From an uncultured Granulicella sp. (GTDB lineage: Bacteria > Acidobacteriota > Terriglobia > Terriglobales > Acidobacteriaceae): a stretch of DNA of 54,216 nucleotides. A program made the position numbers and the translations under genes. Under the pieces are notes generated by a model, which was not told the origin of the DNA, did no database searches, and worked only from the letters and a program-made list of their open reading frames with translations. This document shows positions 33,127 to 42,099 of the stretch, piece by piece. The stretch lies in contig CAIZFH010000269.1 of the NCBI GenBank assembly GCA_903932155.1, positions 1-54,216 on the forward strand, given 5' to 3'. Within the stretch, counting starts at the first letter, position 1, and each line of letters opens with the position of its first letter.

Positions 33127-33846
33127 TAGTGCGCTGGCCGGGTACTGCCGTTCGCCAAAGAGCGCGGTGCCGATGCGGATGCATGTGCTGCCCTCCTGGA
33201 TCGCCACGGCGAAGTCGTCGGACATACCCATAGAGAGCTGGGTGAGCGTGGGGCAGGCGGCGAGCGAGCGATCGCGCACGCGGCGCAGTTCGCGGAAGTA
33301 GGGTCGCGCGTGCTCAGGATCCTCCGACCACGGAGGCACCGTCATGAGTCCCGCGGGAAGCAGGCCTTCGAGCGGCGCGAGGCCAGCCAGCAGAACAGGA
33401 AGTTCAGAGGGCAGCACGCCGTGCTTGGAATCCTCTTCACTAAGCTTGACCTCGATCAGAATCGGCAACTGCTTGCCCAGCGCGCGCACGGCGGCGTCCA
33501 GGCGAGTGGCAATCTTCAAGGAATCGACCGCATCGACGGCGTGGAATAGCTCCGCGGCACGGGATGCCTTGTTGGACTGAAGCGGCCCGATGAGATGCGC
33601 CTGCGCGGGCGAATCGCTTTGCGTGGCGCTAAATATGTGTTCCAGCGCAGGCAGCTTCTGCTGCCACTCCTGCACACGGCTCTCGCCAAAGAGGCGTAGG
33701 CCCGCGTCGTAGGCCTCAAAAATCACATCGGCGGAGTGGTTCTTGCTAACCGCCATCAGCGCAACCTCCGACTCCGGTCGGTTGGCGCGACGGCAGGCAT
33801 CGGCGATCTGTTCGCGAATGCGGGCAAGATTGGCGGCTAGAGACAT
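33115..33846 (-). CDS. yggS: YggS/PLPBP family pyridoxal-phosphate homeostasis protein
   Basis: 243 residues. The PLP lysine is in LMAVSKNHSADVIFEAYDAG; FGESRVQEWQQKLPAL, HLIGPLQSNKA, IEVKLSEEDSKHGVLP and SMGMSDDFAVAIQEGSTCIR with RIGTALFG complete the family pattern. It has no known enzyme activity; it buffers PLP and affects amino-acid metabolism. Monocistronic here; the stop lies in a small hairpin. Confidence 0.95.
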   Translation of the reverse strand: MSLAANLARIREQIADACRRANRPESEVALMAVSKNHSADVIFEAYDAGLRLFGESRVQEWQQKLPALEHIFSATQSDSPAQAHLIGPLQSNKASRAAELFHAVDAVDSLKIATRLDAAVRALGKQLPILIEVKLSEEDSKHGVLPSELPVLLAGLAPLEGLLPAGLMTVPPWSEDPEHARPYFRELRRVRDRSLAACPTLTQLSMGMSDDFAVAIQEGSTCIRIGTALFGERQYPASALPSK

Positions 33847-33906
33847 CCTACGAGCATCTTATTGGTTTTCAGCAAAGATTCTTAGTGCGATGCAGAAAGG
33901 AGACTG

Positions 33907-34248
33907 ATGGGCGCTCGCGTGTGGCCGGTTGTATTGCTGATTGGATCGAACGTCTTTATGACCTTTGCGTGGTATGGCCACCTGAAGTTCAAAGGGGTGT
34001 CGCTATGGAAGGTGATCCTGGTGAGCTGGTCGATTGCATTCTTCGAGTATTGTCTGCAGGTGCCCGCCAACCGATTGGGTTCGCAGGTCTACTCGGTGGA
34101 CCAGCTCAAGGTGATTCAGGAGGTGATTACACTCAGCGTCTTCGGCATCTTCACTGTGTTTTACTTTGGCGACAGGCTTCACTGGAACCACGCTGCGGCA
34201 GCCGGATGCCTGGTGGCCGGGGCCTTCTTCATGTTCCACAAATTTTGA
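33907..34248 (+). CDS. DUF486 / DMT-superfamily small membrane protein
   Basis: 113 residues, four hydrophobic segments. WPVVLLIGSNVFMTFAWYGH, SWSIAFFEYCLQVPANRLGS and VITLSVFGIFTVFYFGDRL are typical of DUF486. It is related to small multidrug-resistance-type transporters; substrate unknown. AAAGGAG precedes the ATG by 4 bases. Confidence 0.9.
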   Translation: MGARVWPVVLLIGSNVFMTFAWYGHLKFKGVSLWKVILVSWSIAFFEYCLQVPANRLGSQVYSVDQLKVIQEVITLSVFGIFTVFYFGDRLHWNHAAAAGCLVAGAFFMFHKF

Positions 34249-34324
34249 GGGAGTCCATGCGTCGCGTCGCACAGACCCCCCTGAGATTAATCGCAAGCTG
34301 TGTCCGTATGCGCCAGCCTTACGT

Positions 34325-36058
34325 CTAGTTGAAGATGCCTCCCACTGTAATGTTGGTATTGGGGAAGCTGCCGGAACTGGTGATCGTGACCTTGCAATAG
34401 TTTGGCCCTGCTGCGGTCCAGAAGGGCGGAGCAAGCAGCGTATTGCCGTTTTTGTCAGAGGGTGTGCAGTTGTAGGACCATCCACCGAAGTTGACCCCCG
34501 CTTGCGCAGGCGCAGTGATCAGAATGGTGGTGTTACCCGAGGTGATCGGATAGGTCGCCACACAGACTGAACCGCCCGTCCCTCCGGTCGCTGCCCAGCC
34601 CGGACCGCAGTGGATCACGTTCGGCGTGCCTGTGGCCGAGGCCGCCGTTACCAGCCAGTTGGTGGTGTTCAACCCTTCGTTATAGATGGTAATGGTCGCC
34701 AGCAGGGCGGCTGCCTGCGAACCTGGATAGCAGGAACCGGGGGTGGGCGGATTGCCGGCGGGATTGGGCAGAACCAGCGGGCAGTTGAACGTCGCCGAGG
34801 CGGTCTGGATGGTGCCATCGCTTGGATTCGTTGCTTCCGCAATGATGTTCGCGTTGCCATTCCCGTATGCCGTGACAATTCCGGCGGTTGCGCCCGCATT
34901 GCCCCCGGAGTTGGTGTTCACGGGGAAGACGTTGGGCACGTCGGAGATCCATGCAAGGTTGGGCGAGTTGGTAAGGTCGCGGGTGTAGGGAGCGGTCGAG
35001 TAGGTCCCGATGGCCAGGAACTGCCCGGTGTCCTGCAATTGACCCACTGTGATCGATGCCGGAACAATGGTGAGCGAGAGCAGAGGCTCCGGCGCGGCGG
35101 TAAGAGAGACCACAACCGTTGCGGAGGCTGATACCACGGTGCCGTCCGTGTTCACCAACTCCGCCGTAATGGAGCTGGTGCCCGTGCTGATGCCCGTGGC
35201 AAGCCCAGTCGCAGTGACCGAAGCAATGGTTGGAATGCTGGAACTCCACTTAATCTGCGGAGAGAGGGTGACATCGGTCTGCAGGCCTGTGCTGCCGGAG
35301 GTGCCAAGAGCGATAAATTGGCCCGTCTGACCTGACGCGGACAACGCCTGTGAACCTGGCAGGATGCTCACCGCTGTGTACTTCTCGGTGGTTCCACCCA
35401 CCACGGTGAAGGTCGCGGTTCCGGTCACCACGGTTCCGCCCGCGGAGTTCACATAGATCGCAGTGATCGTCGTAGTTCCCTGACCCACCGACGTGGCTAG
35501 CCCGGTAGAGTTGATGGTGGCAATCTGTGTGCTGCTTGAGTTCCAGGCTATCTGACCGGTCAGATCCACCGTAGCCCCAGTAGATGTGGTCCCGATGGCG
35601 AGGAACTGGCTGGTCTGGTTCGGCGAAGCCACCGATTGTGAGCCTGGAATCACGATCATCGAAGTGATGGTATTTCCACTACCACCTGCGGTGCTCCCGG
35701 CTATTTTCACCGTCAGGTCCGACGTTGCAATCACATTATTGGACGACGTGGCCGTAATCTGCACGTATCCGGCTGTTACCGCCGTTGCCAGCCCGGAGGA
35801 GTTGATGGTAGCAACATTCGGGTTGCTGCTCGTCCAACTCACCGAGCCTGTAACGTTGTTCGTAGTCTGAGGAGCCGAACCCATCTGCTCCGCTGCGTAT
35901 GCCGTGTACTGTGCCGTCTGACCAGCGGCGGTCAGCAACTCAATCCCCGGACCGGGGACAATCGAGAGGGATTCCACCTTGTTGCAACCAGCTAGCAGGA
36001 GTGCAAGCGACAGGCCAGGCACAATCAGGAACAGGGACGCACGAGTGCGCAGGTTCAT
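34325..36058 (-). CDS. Lipoprotein with four BIG2-type Ig-like repeats
   Basis: 577 residues. A lipobox (LALLLAGC, Cys about residue 25) follows the signal peptide. Four repeats of about 90 residues follow, each with ...VSWTSSNPNVATINSSGLAT and ITA/ITAT endings (BIG2 Ig-like fold). The C-terminus (WAATGGTGGSVCVATYPI ... GWSYNCTPSDKNGN) is a cysteine-containing beta domain like bacterial InlB-type repeats. An exported, cell-surface protein, probably adhesive or structural. GGAG precedes the ATG. Two 11-base direct repeats lie 51-81 bases upstream. Confidence 0.85.
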   Translation of the reverse strand: MNLRTRASLFLIVPGLSLALLLAGCNKVESLSIVPGPGIELLTAAGQTAQYTAYAAEQMGSAPQTTNNVTGSVSWTSSNPNVATINSSGLATAVTAGYVQITATSSNNVIATSDLTVKIAGSTAGGSGNTITSMIVIPGSQSVASPNQTSQFLAIGTTSTGATVDLTGQIAWNSSSTQIATINSTGLATSVGQGTTTITAIYVNSAGGTVVTGTATFTVVGGTTEKYTAVSILPGSQALSASGQTGQFIALGTSGSTGLQTDVTLSPQIKWSSSIPTIASVTATGLATGISTGTSSITAELVNTDGTVVSASATVVVSLTAAPEPLLSLTIVPASITVGQLQDTGQFLAIGTYSTAPYTRDLTNSPNLAWISDVPNVFPVNTNSGGNAGATAGIVTAYGNGNANIIAEATNPSDGTIQTASATFNCPLVLPNPAGNPPTPGSCYPGSQAAALLATITIYNEGLNTTNWLVTAASATGTPNVIHCGPGWAATGGTGGSVCVATYPITSGNTTILITAPAQAGVNFGGWSYNCTPSDKNGNTLLAPPFWTAAGPNYCKVTITSSGSFPNTNITVGGIFN

Positions 36059-36108
36059 AGGAATAGTCTCCTGCCCTAACGCTACTCAGTGCCGACAGCG
36101 GAACTCCA

Positions 36109-36139
36109 TGCAACTTTCGCTAAGTCTGTGCAACTTTCG
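36109..36139 (-). promoter_or_regulatory. Paired direct repeats upstream of the BIG2 lipoprotein gene
   Basis: TGCAACTTTCG occurs at 36109-36119 and 36129-36139 (plus-strand reading), centre-to-centre 20 bases, about two helical turns. This is the spacing used by tandem-bound response regulators. Regulator unknown. Confidence 0.4.
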
Positions 36140-36164
36140 TGCCAACTGCACCGCCTCGTCCTGC

Positions 36165-37685
36165 TCAGCGCGCTGGGGGTGTGGCGGCGGCTGGCCGAAT
36201 GCCGCTGGGCGGATCGACCGGGTTGAATTTGCGCGCCAGCTCCGGCGTGGACTGCACATCCGCGGCGGGCGGATTGTCTGCCTTGGCCACCTCCGCGCCA
36301 AAGACGTAGCTCGGCCCGAACATGTTGCTGGTAAACAGCACCAGCTTCTTGTCCGGCGAGAAGCGCACATTCGGCTCTTCGCGATAGTTATGGTGCGACA
36401 TGTTCACCAGGTGTTCCGAACGGAAGGCGCCCGGCTGCCAGAACGCCGGCGAGTTCAGCGCGCCACCCCCGCCGCGAACCGACTGCGGATGGAAGAGCTC
36501 AATCCACTCGCCATCCTTTGCCTTGGCTACCTGGCCGGGATCGCCGCCATCTCCGCAGAACAGATCCAGGTCCTTGGTCAGGTTGAAGTGGATTGACCAC
36601 TCGTCGCGTTGCATATGGTATGCGGTGTGCTGGCCGGTCTTCAGGTTGAAGCCAGCCAGGAAAAAGTCCTCCCCCTTGGGATACTGCCAGTCGTACCAGA
36701 TGGTCTCGCCATCCAGACCCCAGAACTCGTGGCCCGCAATCTCCATCAGCATGGTGCGCGGGTGGACGAGTGTGTTGTGGGTGGCGTCGGAGTGGATCAT
36801 CCAGATGCGGTCCACCTCCTGCCATGCTCCCTCGTGGCAGTACATCAGAAGCTCTGGGTCGGAAGGAGAGAAGAGGAGATGATTGATCCAGTCCGTGGAG
36901 TGAAGCAGCACCTTGAGGTCTCCAGCCTTCGCTCCATTCGGTCCCGGCTCCAGGCGAAGGGTGAATAACACCAGTGGAAGTTTGGCCGCCAGCCGGACCG
37001 CCATCATCTGGCCCTTGTTCGCCGGTTGGTAGTGTGGCCCTTGCGCCGCGCTGCCGACTCGATTGTCGGTAGCTCCGGCTGGCTGCGCCGGTGCGGGCAC
37101 AGCAGCCGCGCCGTACTCCTTGCCGGTCGGCCCGCCTTCGATGTAGGTGCCGGCGACCAGTGTTTCATCCGCGTTGACGCTGACCACGCTCATGCTGGAC
37201 GTGTTTGGAATCTTGGGTATCTCGATGAGTTTGGTGACAGCGCCGCTGTTGGTGTCGGCTTTGAATACGGCGGTGACGCCGGCCTTGTCCGTCGCGGTGT
37301 AGAAGACGCTGTTGGTCTTGTGACCGACAACCATCGTGTGGACCATGCCTGGAGCATTGGCGCCGGCTGCGGCCGCGGATTGCGGCGGGTTCGCCACCAG
37401 AAGCCTGGTCTTCATCGTCGCCATGTCCAGCACATGGATCCCGTCCGGCGCGGTATAGACCATCTGCTTGTTATCTGGCGTATAGGCGTTGATGTTGAAG
37501 TAGAATCCGCCGGAGTTTGGCTCGTCGCTCAGCCGCCACACCCGGTGGCCGGTGTCCTTGTCCACCCAACTGCGCGGCGGGGTGGCAGCGCCAGCAGCGG
37601 TCTGCGCTGGGCAGGGAAGTGAAAGCGGCAACAGGGCGAGTACGAGGGCGGATGCAGCAAGTGAGGTAAGGCGCAGTGAGAGCAT
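36165..37685 (-). CDS. Oligogalacturonate lyase-like protein (PL22/TolB-type propeller), exported
   Basis: 506 residues with signal peptide (LVLALLPLSLPCPAQ). Blocks RLSDEPNSGGFYFNINAYTP, NHLLFSPSDPELLMYCHEGA, DATHNTLVHPRTMLMEIAGH, EFWGLDGETIWYDWQYPKGE and MSHHNYREEPNVRFSPDKK match the oligogalacturonide lyase family, a beta-propeller that cleaves small pectin fragments. Many members are cytoplasmic; here a signal peptide indicates the periplasm. Substrate specificity may differ. It fits a plant-litter lifestyle. Monocistronic. Confidence 0.78.
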   Translation of the reverse strand: MLSLRLTSLAASALVLALLPLSLPCPAQTAAGAATPPRSWVDKDTGHRVWRLSDEPNSGGFYFNINAYTPDNKQMVYTAPDGIHVLDMATMKTRLLVANPPQSAAAAGANAPGMVHTMVVGHKTNSVFYTATDKAGVTAVFKADTNSGAVTKLIEIPKIPNTSSMSVVSVNADETLVAGTYIEGGPTGKEYGAAAVPAPAQPAGATDNRVGSAAQGPHYQPANKGQMMAVRLAAKLPLVLFTLRLEPGPNGAKAGDLKVLLHSTDWINHLLFSPSDPELLMYCHEGAWQEVDRIWMIHSDATHNTLVHPRTMLMEIAGHEFWGLDGETIWYDWQYPKGEDFFLAGFNLKTGQHTAYHMQRDEWSIHFNLTKDLDLFCGDGGDPGQVAKAKDGEWIELFHPQSVRGGGGALNSPAFWQPGAFRSEHLVNMSHHNYREEPNVRFSPDKKLVLFTSNMFGPSYVFGAEVAKADNPPAADVQSTPELARKFNPVDPPSGIRPAAATPPAR

Positions 37686-37762
37686 TCATTGCAGACGGCT
37701 ACGCGGGTGGAAAAGACGCGAACAAATGGCTGGATGCTTTACGTTGGGGGGTTGCTTAGGGC

Positions 37763-37877
37763 TAGAGCATCTTCACAGTAGGTGTAAAGTGGGACGTAAA
37801 AAGCCTGCGTGGCTTTCACTCAAAGAAAACCACTTCCCACCAATTCCCGGCGCCACAGGCACTGTGAAAATGCTCTA
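37763..37877. repeat. Palindromic MITE-like element of 115 bases
   Basis: TAGAGCATCTTCACAGT (37763-37779) and ACTGTGAAAATGCTCTA (37861-37877) are inverted with one mismatch in 17. The interior has further hairpins (AAAGCC...GGCTTT near 37800-37816; GTGGGA...TCCCAC). No coding potential. It fills the spacer between the divergent lyase and nnr genes; the terminal TA could be the target site. Confidence 0.7.
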
Positions 37878-37927
37878 ATCCACGGATGGGTTTGGCTTTA
37901 CCGCCCCAATGCGCGTAGAAGGGACAG

Positions 37928-39553
37928 ATGGAGATTTTGTCCTCGGCGGAGATGGGCGCGGTGGATCGACGCACGGCGGAGCACTTCGGCGTGCCGCTGG
38001 CGAAGCTGATGGAGAACGCCGGACGAGCTGTTGCGGAGTTTTGTTTGCAACAGGTTCCGGCGGCGGAACACGTCCTCTCGCTGTGCGGCAAGGGCAACAA
38101 CGGCGGCGACGGATTCGTCGCTGCGCGTGTACTTGCAGTGGCAGGCGTGGAAGTCGCGGTGCTGCTGCTGGGGCGCGAGGATGAAGTAAAGGGCGAGGCG
38201 ACTGGTGCGCTCGTGAGGCTCCGCGCGGAGGCGCCCTCGGTCACAATCACCTGCGTACTCGATGAAGCTGCGCTCGCTGCGGCAAGTGGCACTGTGGATT
38301 CGGCCGATCTGCTGATCGACGCGGTGGTGGGCACCGGCTTTAAGCCTCCTCTTCGTGGGCTACCCGCTGCGCTGCGCCAGATGGTCGCGAACTCTGCCGC
38401 GCCAGTGGTTGCGGTCGATCTGCCGTCGGGATGGGATGCCGACTCCACCGCGCAGACCGCGCCAGATGCATTCCGCGCCGATGCCGTGGTCACATTTACG
38501 CGGCCGAAGAGCGCGCACATCTTTGGTCACCTGACCGGCGCGACGTTTGGCCCGGTCGTTGTCGCGGAGATTGGCTCGCCCGCCGCGGCGATCGTCTCCG
38601 ACGGCAACTTGAGCTGGGCAGGCGCGGCGAAATCAATCGCCGAGCGGCCGCGCAATGTGAACTCCAATAAAGGGATGTATGGCCATGTGCTGGTGGTCGG
38701 CGGAAGCTATGGGACGGCTGGCGCGCCCTCGATGGCCTCGCTGGCCGCTCTGCGCGCGGGCGCGGGACTGGTGACCGCCGCAGTACCGAAGAGCATTCTG
38801 GAACTGGTCGCTGCAGTTGCTCCGGAGCTGATGCTTGCGCCGCTGCATGAAGGCCCTGAGGGGGCAGTATCCCTCGAGAATCTTGCAGCGGAGAACGCCG
38901 TCAGCCTGCCTGCACTGCTAAAAGCGAAGCGGATCTCAGTAGTCGCTATTGGCCCAGGGCTCTCTACAAAAGGAGAGGTCCCCGAGTTTGTTCGCAGTTT
39001 TGTTGCCGATTGCACCTTGCCGATGGTGATCGACGCCGATGCGCTCAATGCATTCGCCGGACAAGCCAATCTGTTGGATGGAAGTGGCCGCACAATCGTC
39101 CTGACGCCGCATCCCGGCGAGATGGCGCGATTGACCGGCTTGACCATCGCCCAGGTCGAGGCGGACCGCATCCATCTTGCGCGCAGCTTCGCCACAGAAC
39201 ACAAACTGACCCTGGTGTTGAAGGGATGGCGCACGCTCATTGCGCATCCCGACGGTCGAGTCGCGGTGAATACCAGCGGCAATCCGGCGATGGCCAAAGG
39301 TGGCAGCGGAGACATCCTGACCGGAATCGTTGCCGCGCTGCTGGCGCAGTTTCCGCAGGATGTTGCCCGTGCGGTGGAGGCAGCAGTCGCGCTGCACGGG
39401 CTTGCCGCGGATTTTGCCGCGCACGCAATGGACGAACACACGGTCCTTGCCACCGACACGCTGGCCCATCTCTCCGACGCATTCCGCTATCGCGCGAAGG
39501 ACGCCGATGGCATGACCTGGATCTGCGGACTGAACGGCGTGGAGCGAGGCTGA
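37928..39553 (+). CDS. nnrD: Bifunctional ADP-dependent NAD(P)H-hydrate dehydratase / NAD(P)H-hydrate epimerase
   Basis: 541 residues. Residues 1-210 form the epimerase (YjeF_N) part: GKGNNGGDGFVAARVLAVAG, DAVVGTGFKPPLRGLP and VAVDLPSGWDADS. Residues 240-530 form the ribokinase-like dehydratase: GSYGTAGAPSMASLAALRAG, DADALNAFAG, LTPHPGEMARL and NPAMAKGGSGDILTGIVAAL. The pair repairs damaged NADH and NADPH hydrates. AAGGGAC lies before the ATG. The stop overlaps tsaE (TGATG). Confidence 0.95.
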   Translation: MEILSSAEMGAVDRRTAEHFGVPLAKLMENAGRAVAEFCLQQVPAAEHVLSLCGKGNNGGDGFVAARVLAVAGVEVAVLLLGREDEVKGEATGALVRLRAEAPSVTITCVLDEAALAAASGTVDSADLLIDAVVGTGFKPPLRGLPAALRQMVANSAAPVVAVDLPSGWDADSTAQTAPDAFRADAVVTFTRPKSAHIFGHLTGATFGPVVVAEIGSPAAAIVSDGNLSWAGAAKSIAERPRNVNSNKGMYGHVLVVGGSYGTAGAPSMASLAALRAGAGLVTAAVPKSILELVAAVAPELMLAPLHEGPEGAVSLENLAAENAVSLPALLKAKRISVVAIGPGLSTKGEVPEFVRSFVADCTLPMVIDADALNAFAGQANLLDGSGRTIVLTPHPGEMARLTGLTIAQVEADRIHLARSFATEHKLTLVLKGWRTLIAHPDGRVAVNTSGNPAMAKGGSGDILTGIVAALLAQFPQDVARAVEAAVALHGLAADFAAHAMDEHTVLATDTLAHLSDAFRYRAKDADGMTWICGLNGVERG

Positions 39554-39990
39554 TGCGGGAGAAACGGTTCAAGACGCGTTCGGTGGAGGAGACGCTTGCT
39601 CTGGGCGAGCGTATAGCCGCAATGCTTCATCCGCCGCTCCTTGTAATACTGCGCGGCGAGGTTGGCGCGGGCAAAACGACACTGGTAAAGGGCATCGCAG
39701 CATCCCTGGGCGCGGCAGCCGAAGACGAAGTCACCAGCCCCACCTTCACCATCGTCCACGAGTACCAGGGCACCTCCGTCCGGCTCTTTCACCTCGACCT
39801 CTATCGCCTGGAGACGGAGGAGCAGATCGCAGTCCTCGGCATCGACGAGATGGCCGGCTATCCCGACTCGCTTCTGCTCATCGAGTGGGGCGAACGCTTC
39901 GAGAGCATCGTAAACCGCTCCGCCGGCGAAATCTACATGGAGCACGGCGAGGGCGACGAGCGCGGCCTCATCGTGCGCCTGAAAGATTAG
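39553..39990 (+). CDS. tsaE: tRNA threonylcarbamoyladenosine biosynthesis ATPase TsaE
   Basis: 145 residues. The P-loop GEVGAGKTTLVKGIAASLG and the switch-like SPTFTIVHEY plus HLDLYRLETEEQ and LLLIEWGERF are standard TsaE. It supports the TsaBD complex in forming t6A37 of tRNAs. Overlaps nnr by one base, a common arrangement in bacteria. Confidence 0.95.
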   Translation: MREKRFKTRSVEETLALGERIAAMLHPPLLVILRGEVGAGKTTLVKGIAASLGAAAEDEVTSPTFTIVHEYQGTSVRLFHLDLYRLETEEQIAVLGIDEMAGYPDSLLLIEWGERFESIVNRSAGEIYMEHGEGDERGLIVRLKD

Positions 39991-39997
39991 CGACCAC

Positions 39998-40828
39998 CTA
40001 CGCGGCGGGATCGAAGATCGGCCCTCGCGACCGGCCCGTATAGCGATAGATCGCGCACTCTTCATCGCCTGTCGATCCATACTCTTTCTGCCGCGCGATG
40101 GCCTCCACGTCCGCGGCGTGGTCCTCCGGCGACATGGGGACGTTCTCCAGAAAAAGCTGCCTGAAGGCTGGGTTGAGATCGATGACGTTGGCGCATTCCG
40201 CGTTGACGTAGAGAAGGTCCAGTTCGCCCGGCCGATTGGCGAACTGCGTCTCGATGCGCCGCAGCAACTGCTTCAGCACTGGAGCCTCGAAAGGATGGAA
40301 GAGAAATAGCAGCGTGGGCGTGGCGGGCAACTCGAAGTCCAGCGCGTCCTGCTCCACCACCTCGATGGGAGCAAGGCTCGCGGCGGTCGGGTCTTCACAG
40401 TGGGCGCGTGTCCAGTGCCCCACATTCTGTCGCGCGGTGTCGGCCAGCGCCGGATTCAGTTCGATGCCGATCACCTTGCGAAAGCTGTATTCGCTGGCAA
40501 CCAGCAGGCCGCGCCCCTTGCCCGCGCCCACGTCGATGAACGTGTAGCTATGGATGGGATGCGGTGGCACGCTCTCGCGCCAGTGGCCGATCAGCGCGCG
40601 CAGAATACTGGGCGCAACGCCGTAGTACGCGGTGATGTGCTCGTCGTTGGCGTGGCCCGTGACCAGGTGAGCAGCGGGAACCAGCCCGCTGGTGTCCACG
40701 CCGTGCATCTGGTCGAAGGGATGGACAGGAAAGTCCGTCCGCTGCAGCAGGTCGCGGGCGCGCCGGGGAGCGGGCACAACACTCAGCCTCGTTCGGGACG
40801 ACTCTGTGTTGGATTTTGAGGAACTCAT
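39998..40828 (-). CDS. Class I SAM-dependent methyltransferase
   Basis: 276 residues. SAM-binding motif I FIDVGAGKGRGLLVASEY and the following acidic VIGIELNP are clear, as is the later LLFLFHPFEAPVLKQLL. The N-terminus contains HPFDQMHGVDTSGLVP and is common to this family of small-molecule or lipid methyltransferases. The substrate is not evident. Convergent with tsaE with 7 bases between. Confidence 0.82.
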   Translation of the reverse strand: MSSSKSNTESSRTRLSVVPAPRRARDLLQRTDFPVHPFDQMHGVDTSGLVPAAHLVTGHANDEHITAYYGVAPSILRALIGHWRESVPPHPIHSYTFIDVGAGKGRGLLVASEYSFRKVIGIELNPALADTARQNVGHWTRAHCEDPTAASLAPIEVVEQDALDFELPATPTLLFLFHPFEAPVLKQLLRRIETQFANRPGELDLLYVNAECANVIDLNPAFRQLFLENVPMSPEDHAADVEAIARQKEYGSTGDEECAIYRYTGRSRGPIFDPAA

Positions 40829-40864
40829 CGCGCGGTTTGGGGGCCCTTTCGAATTCGTCGCAGG

Positions 40865-41287
40865 CTATCGCAGTTGCACAAGGTCATTTTTTCTTGAGGG
40901 AAGCGTTGCGCCACGTCCATCGGCGCTCAACTGCTTGCGGCCCTCGGGCGAGATGCGCTCGGGTGTCCACGCAGGCTGCCATACCATCTCAACCTCGGTC
41001 CTGCTCACGCTCTCGAAGGCAGCCAGCCGGTTCTCAATCTGCGCCACAATCTGCGTCTGCGCGACGCATCCCCGCGTAGTCAACGTCAGTTGCAGGTCCA
41101 CTTGGTAGCGCGCTGGCACGCCTGGTATTCCAGTACCCGGTGCGGTGCGGTCCAGCGTGAGGGCAACGCCGTAGACCAGGCCCAGATCGACGATGTTGCA
41201 CGGCAGCTCGGGATCGTAGCAGTCGCGCAACGCGGCGCGGATTGTTTCTTCCGTAAGCGGTGCGGTCTGTGGGTTCGCTGGATGCAT
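40865..41287 (-). CDS. MIP18/DUF59 family metal-sulfur cluster assembly factor (SufT/PaaD-like)
   Basis: 140 residues from ATG 41287, which has AGGCAGGA upstream; the longer frame to 41317 lacks a site. DUF59 pattern: LRDCYDPELPCNIVDLGLVY, LQLTLTTRGCVAQTQIVAQI and VWQPAWTPERISPEGRKQL. The Cys of RGC is the conserved reactive residue. These proteins help load Fe-S clusters; the final target is unknown. Confidence 0.88.
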   Translation of the reverse strand: MHPANPQTAPLTEETIRAALRDCYDPELPCNIVDLGLVYGVALTLDRTAPGTGIPGVPARYQVDLQLTLTTRGCVAQTQIVAQIENRLAAFESVSRTEVEMVWQPAWTPERISPEGRKQLSADGRGATLPSRKNDLVQLR

Positions 41288-41360
41288 CGTGTCCTGCCTT
41301 CGATGATAGCTGCTCATCCGTATCGCGGCGGATATTCGTGGTTCGAGTTAGGATGGTGCC

Positions 41361-41774
41361 ATGAAGATTCTGACCAGCGAGATGCGTGGATGCTTTCAGG
41401 GGCCGAAGGACTGGTTCACCGGCACGGTGTGGGTGGACGAGATTGTGATTGCCGCGCCTGCGCGAATGAAGGCCTTCCGCGTTTCGTTCGCACCGGCGGC
41501 GCGCACGGCCTGGCATACCCATCCGCTGGGCCAGGCGCTGCATGTGCTAAGCGGGATAGGGCTGGTGCAGTTGCAGGGGCAACCCGCGCAGACGATCCGT
41601 CCGGGCGATACGGTGTGGATCGAGCCGGGCGAAGTACACTGGCACGGCGCTGCGCCGGGACACACCATGGTGCACCTGGCCATGCAGGTGGCCAACGCAG
41701 ACGGCGTAGATGTGAACTGGCTCGCCCACGTCAGCGATGAGGAGTATGAGGCCGCCGTGCATTCGCAAATATAA
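41361..41774 (+). CDS. Cupin-domain protein
   Basis: 137 residues. Cupin motif 1 is TAWHTHPLGQALHVLSGIG and motif 2 is PGDTVWIEPGEVHWHGAAPG, with three metal-binding His and one Glu-type ligand. The family includes small oxygenases, isomerases and binding proteins; the activity is not clear. A TAGGAT box ends exactly 6 bases before the ATG (AGGA could also be a ribosome binding site), so the transcript may be leaderless. Confidence 0.87.
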   Translation: MKILTSEMRGCFQGPKDWFTGTVWVDEIVIAAPARMKAFRVSFAPAARTAWHTHPLGQALHVLSGIGLVQLQGQPAQTIRPGDTVWIEPGEVHWHGAAPGHTMVHLAMQVANADGVDVNWLAHVSDEEYEAAVHSQI

Positions 41775-41776
41775 AT

Positions 41777-41805
41777 GTGTATAGCGTAGCGTTTCGGTAT
41801 ACACT
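41777..41805 (+). promoter_or_regulatory. higBA promoter/operator
   Basis: An inverted repeat GTGTATA (41777-41783) / TATACAC (41798-41804), with TACACT (41800-41805) as a likely -10 box ending 6 bases before the GTG start of higB. No Shine-Dalgarno sequence is present, so the mRNA is likely leaderless. Probable HigA binding site. Confidence 0.6.
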
Positions 41806-41811
41806 TATTGC

Positions 41812-42090
41812 GTGATCAAGAGCTTCCGTCACAAAGGCGTTCAGCGCTTCTTTGAAACAGGATCGAAGGCCGGCATCCAGCCGAAGCACGCAGCGCGCCT
41901 TGCTGTGCAACTTGACGTTCTGGATGATGCGGTTGGATTTAAGGATATGCAGTGGCCTGGATGGAAATGTCATGCGCTGCACGGCGAATTGGAAGGGCAT
42001 TGGGCTGTTAGCGTGAACGGCAACTGGCGCCTGACGTTTACTTTTGAGGGTAAGAACGCGGTACTAGTTGACTATCAGGATTATCACTAG
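41812..42090 (+). CDS. higB: HigB-type toxin (RelE/ParE superfamily)
   Basis: 92 residues from GTG 41812. It carries IKSFRHKGVQRFFETGSKAG and the C-terminal GHWAVSVNGNWRLTFTFEG, YQDYH of host-inhibition HigB-type ribosome-dependent mRNA interferases. Toxin gene precedes the antitoxin, as usual for higBA. The antitoxin follows after 9 bases. Confidence 0.9.
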   Translation: MIKSFRHKGVQRFFETGSKAGIQPKHAARLAVQLDVLDDAVGFKDMQWPGWKCHALHGELEGHWAVSVNGNWRLTFTFEGKNAVLVDYQDYH

Positions 42091-42099
42091 GAGATCAAT

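Noticed and set aside
37026-37622. 198-codon plus-strand frame opposite the lyase-like gene
   Set aside because: Antisense shadow; the lyase family blocks are on the minus strand.
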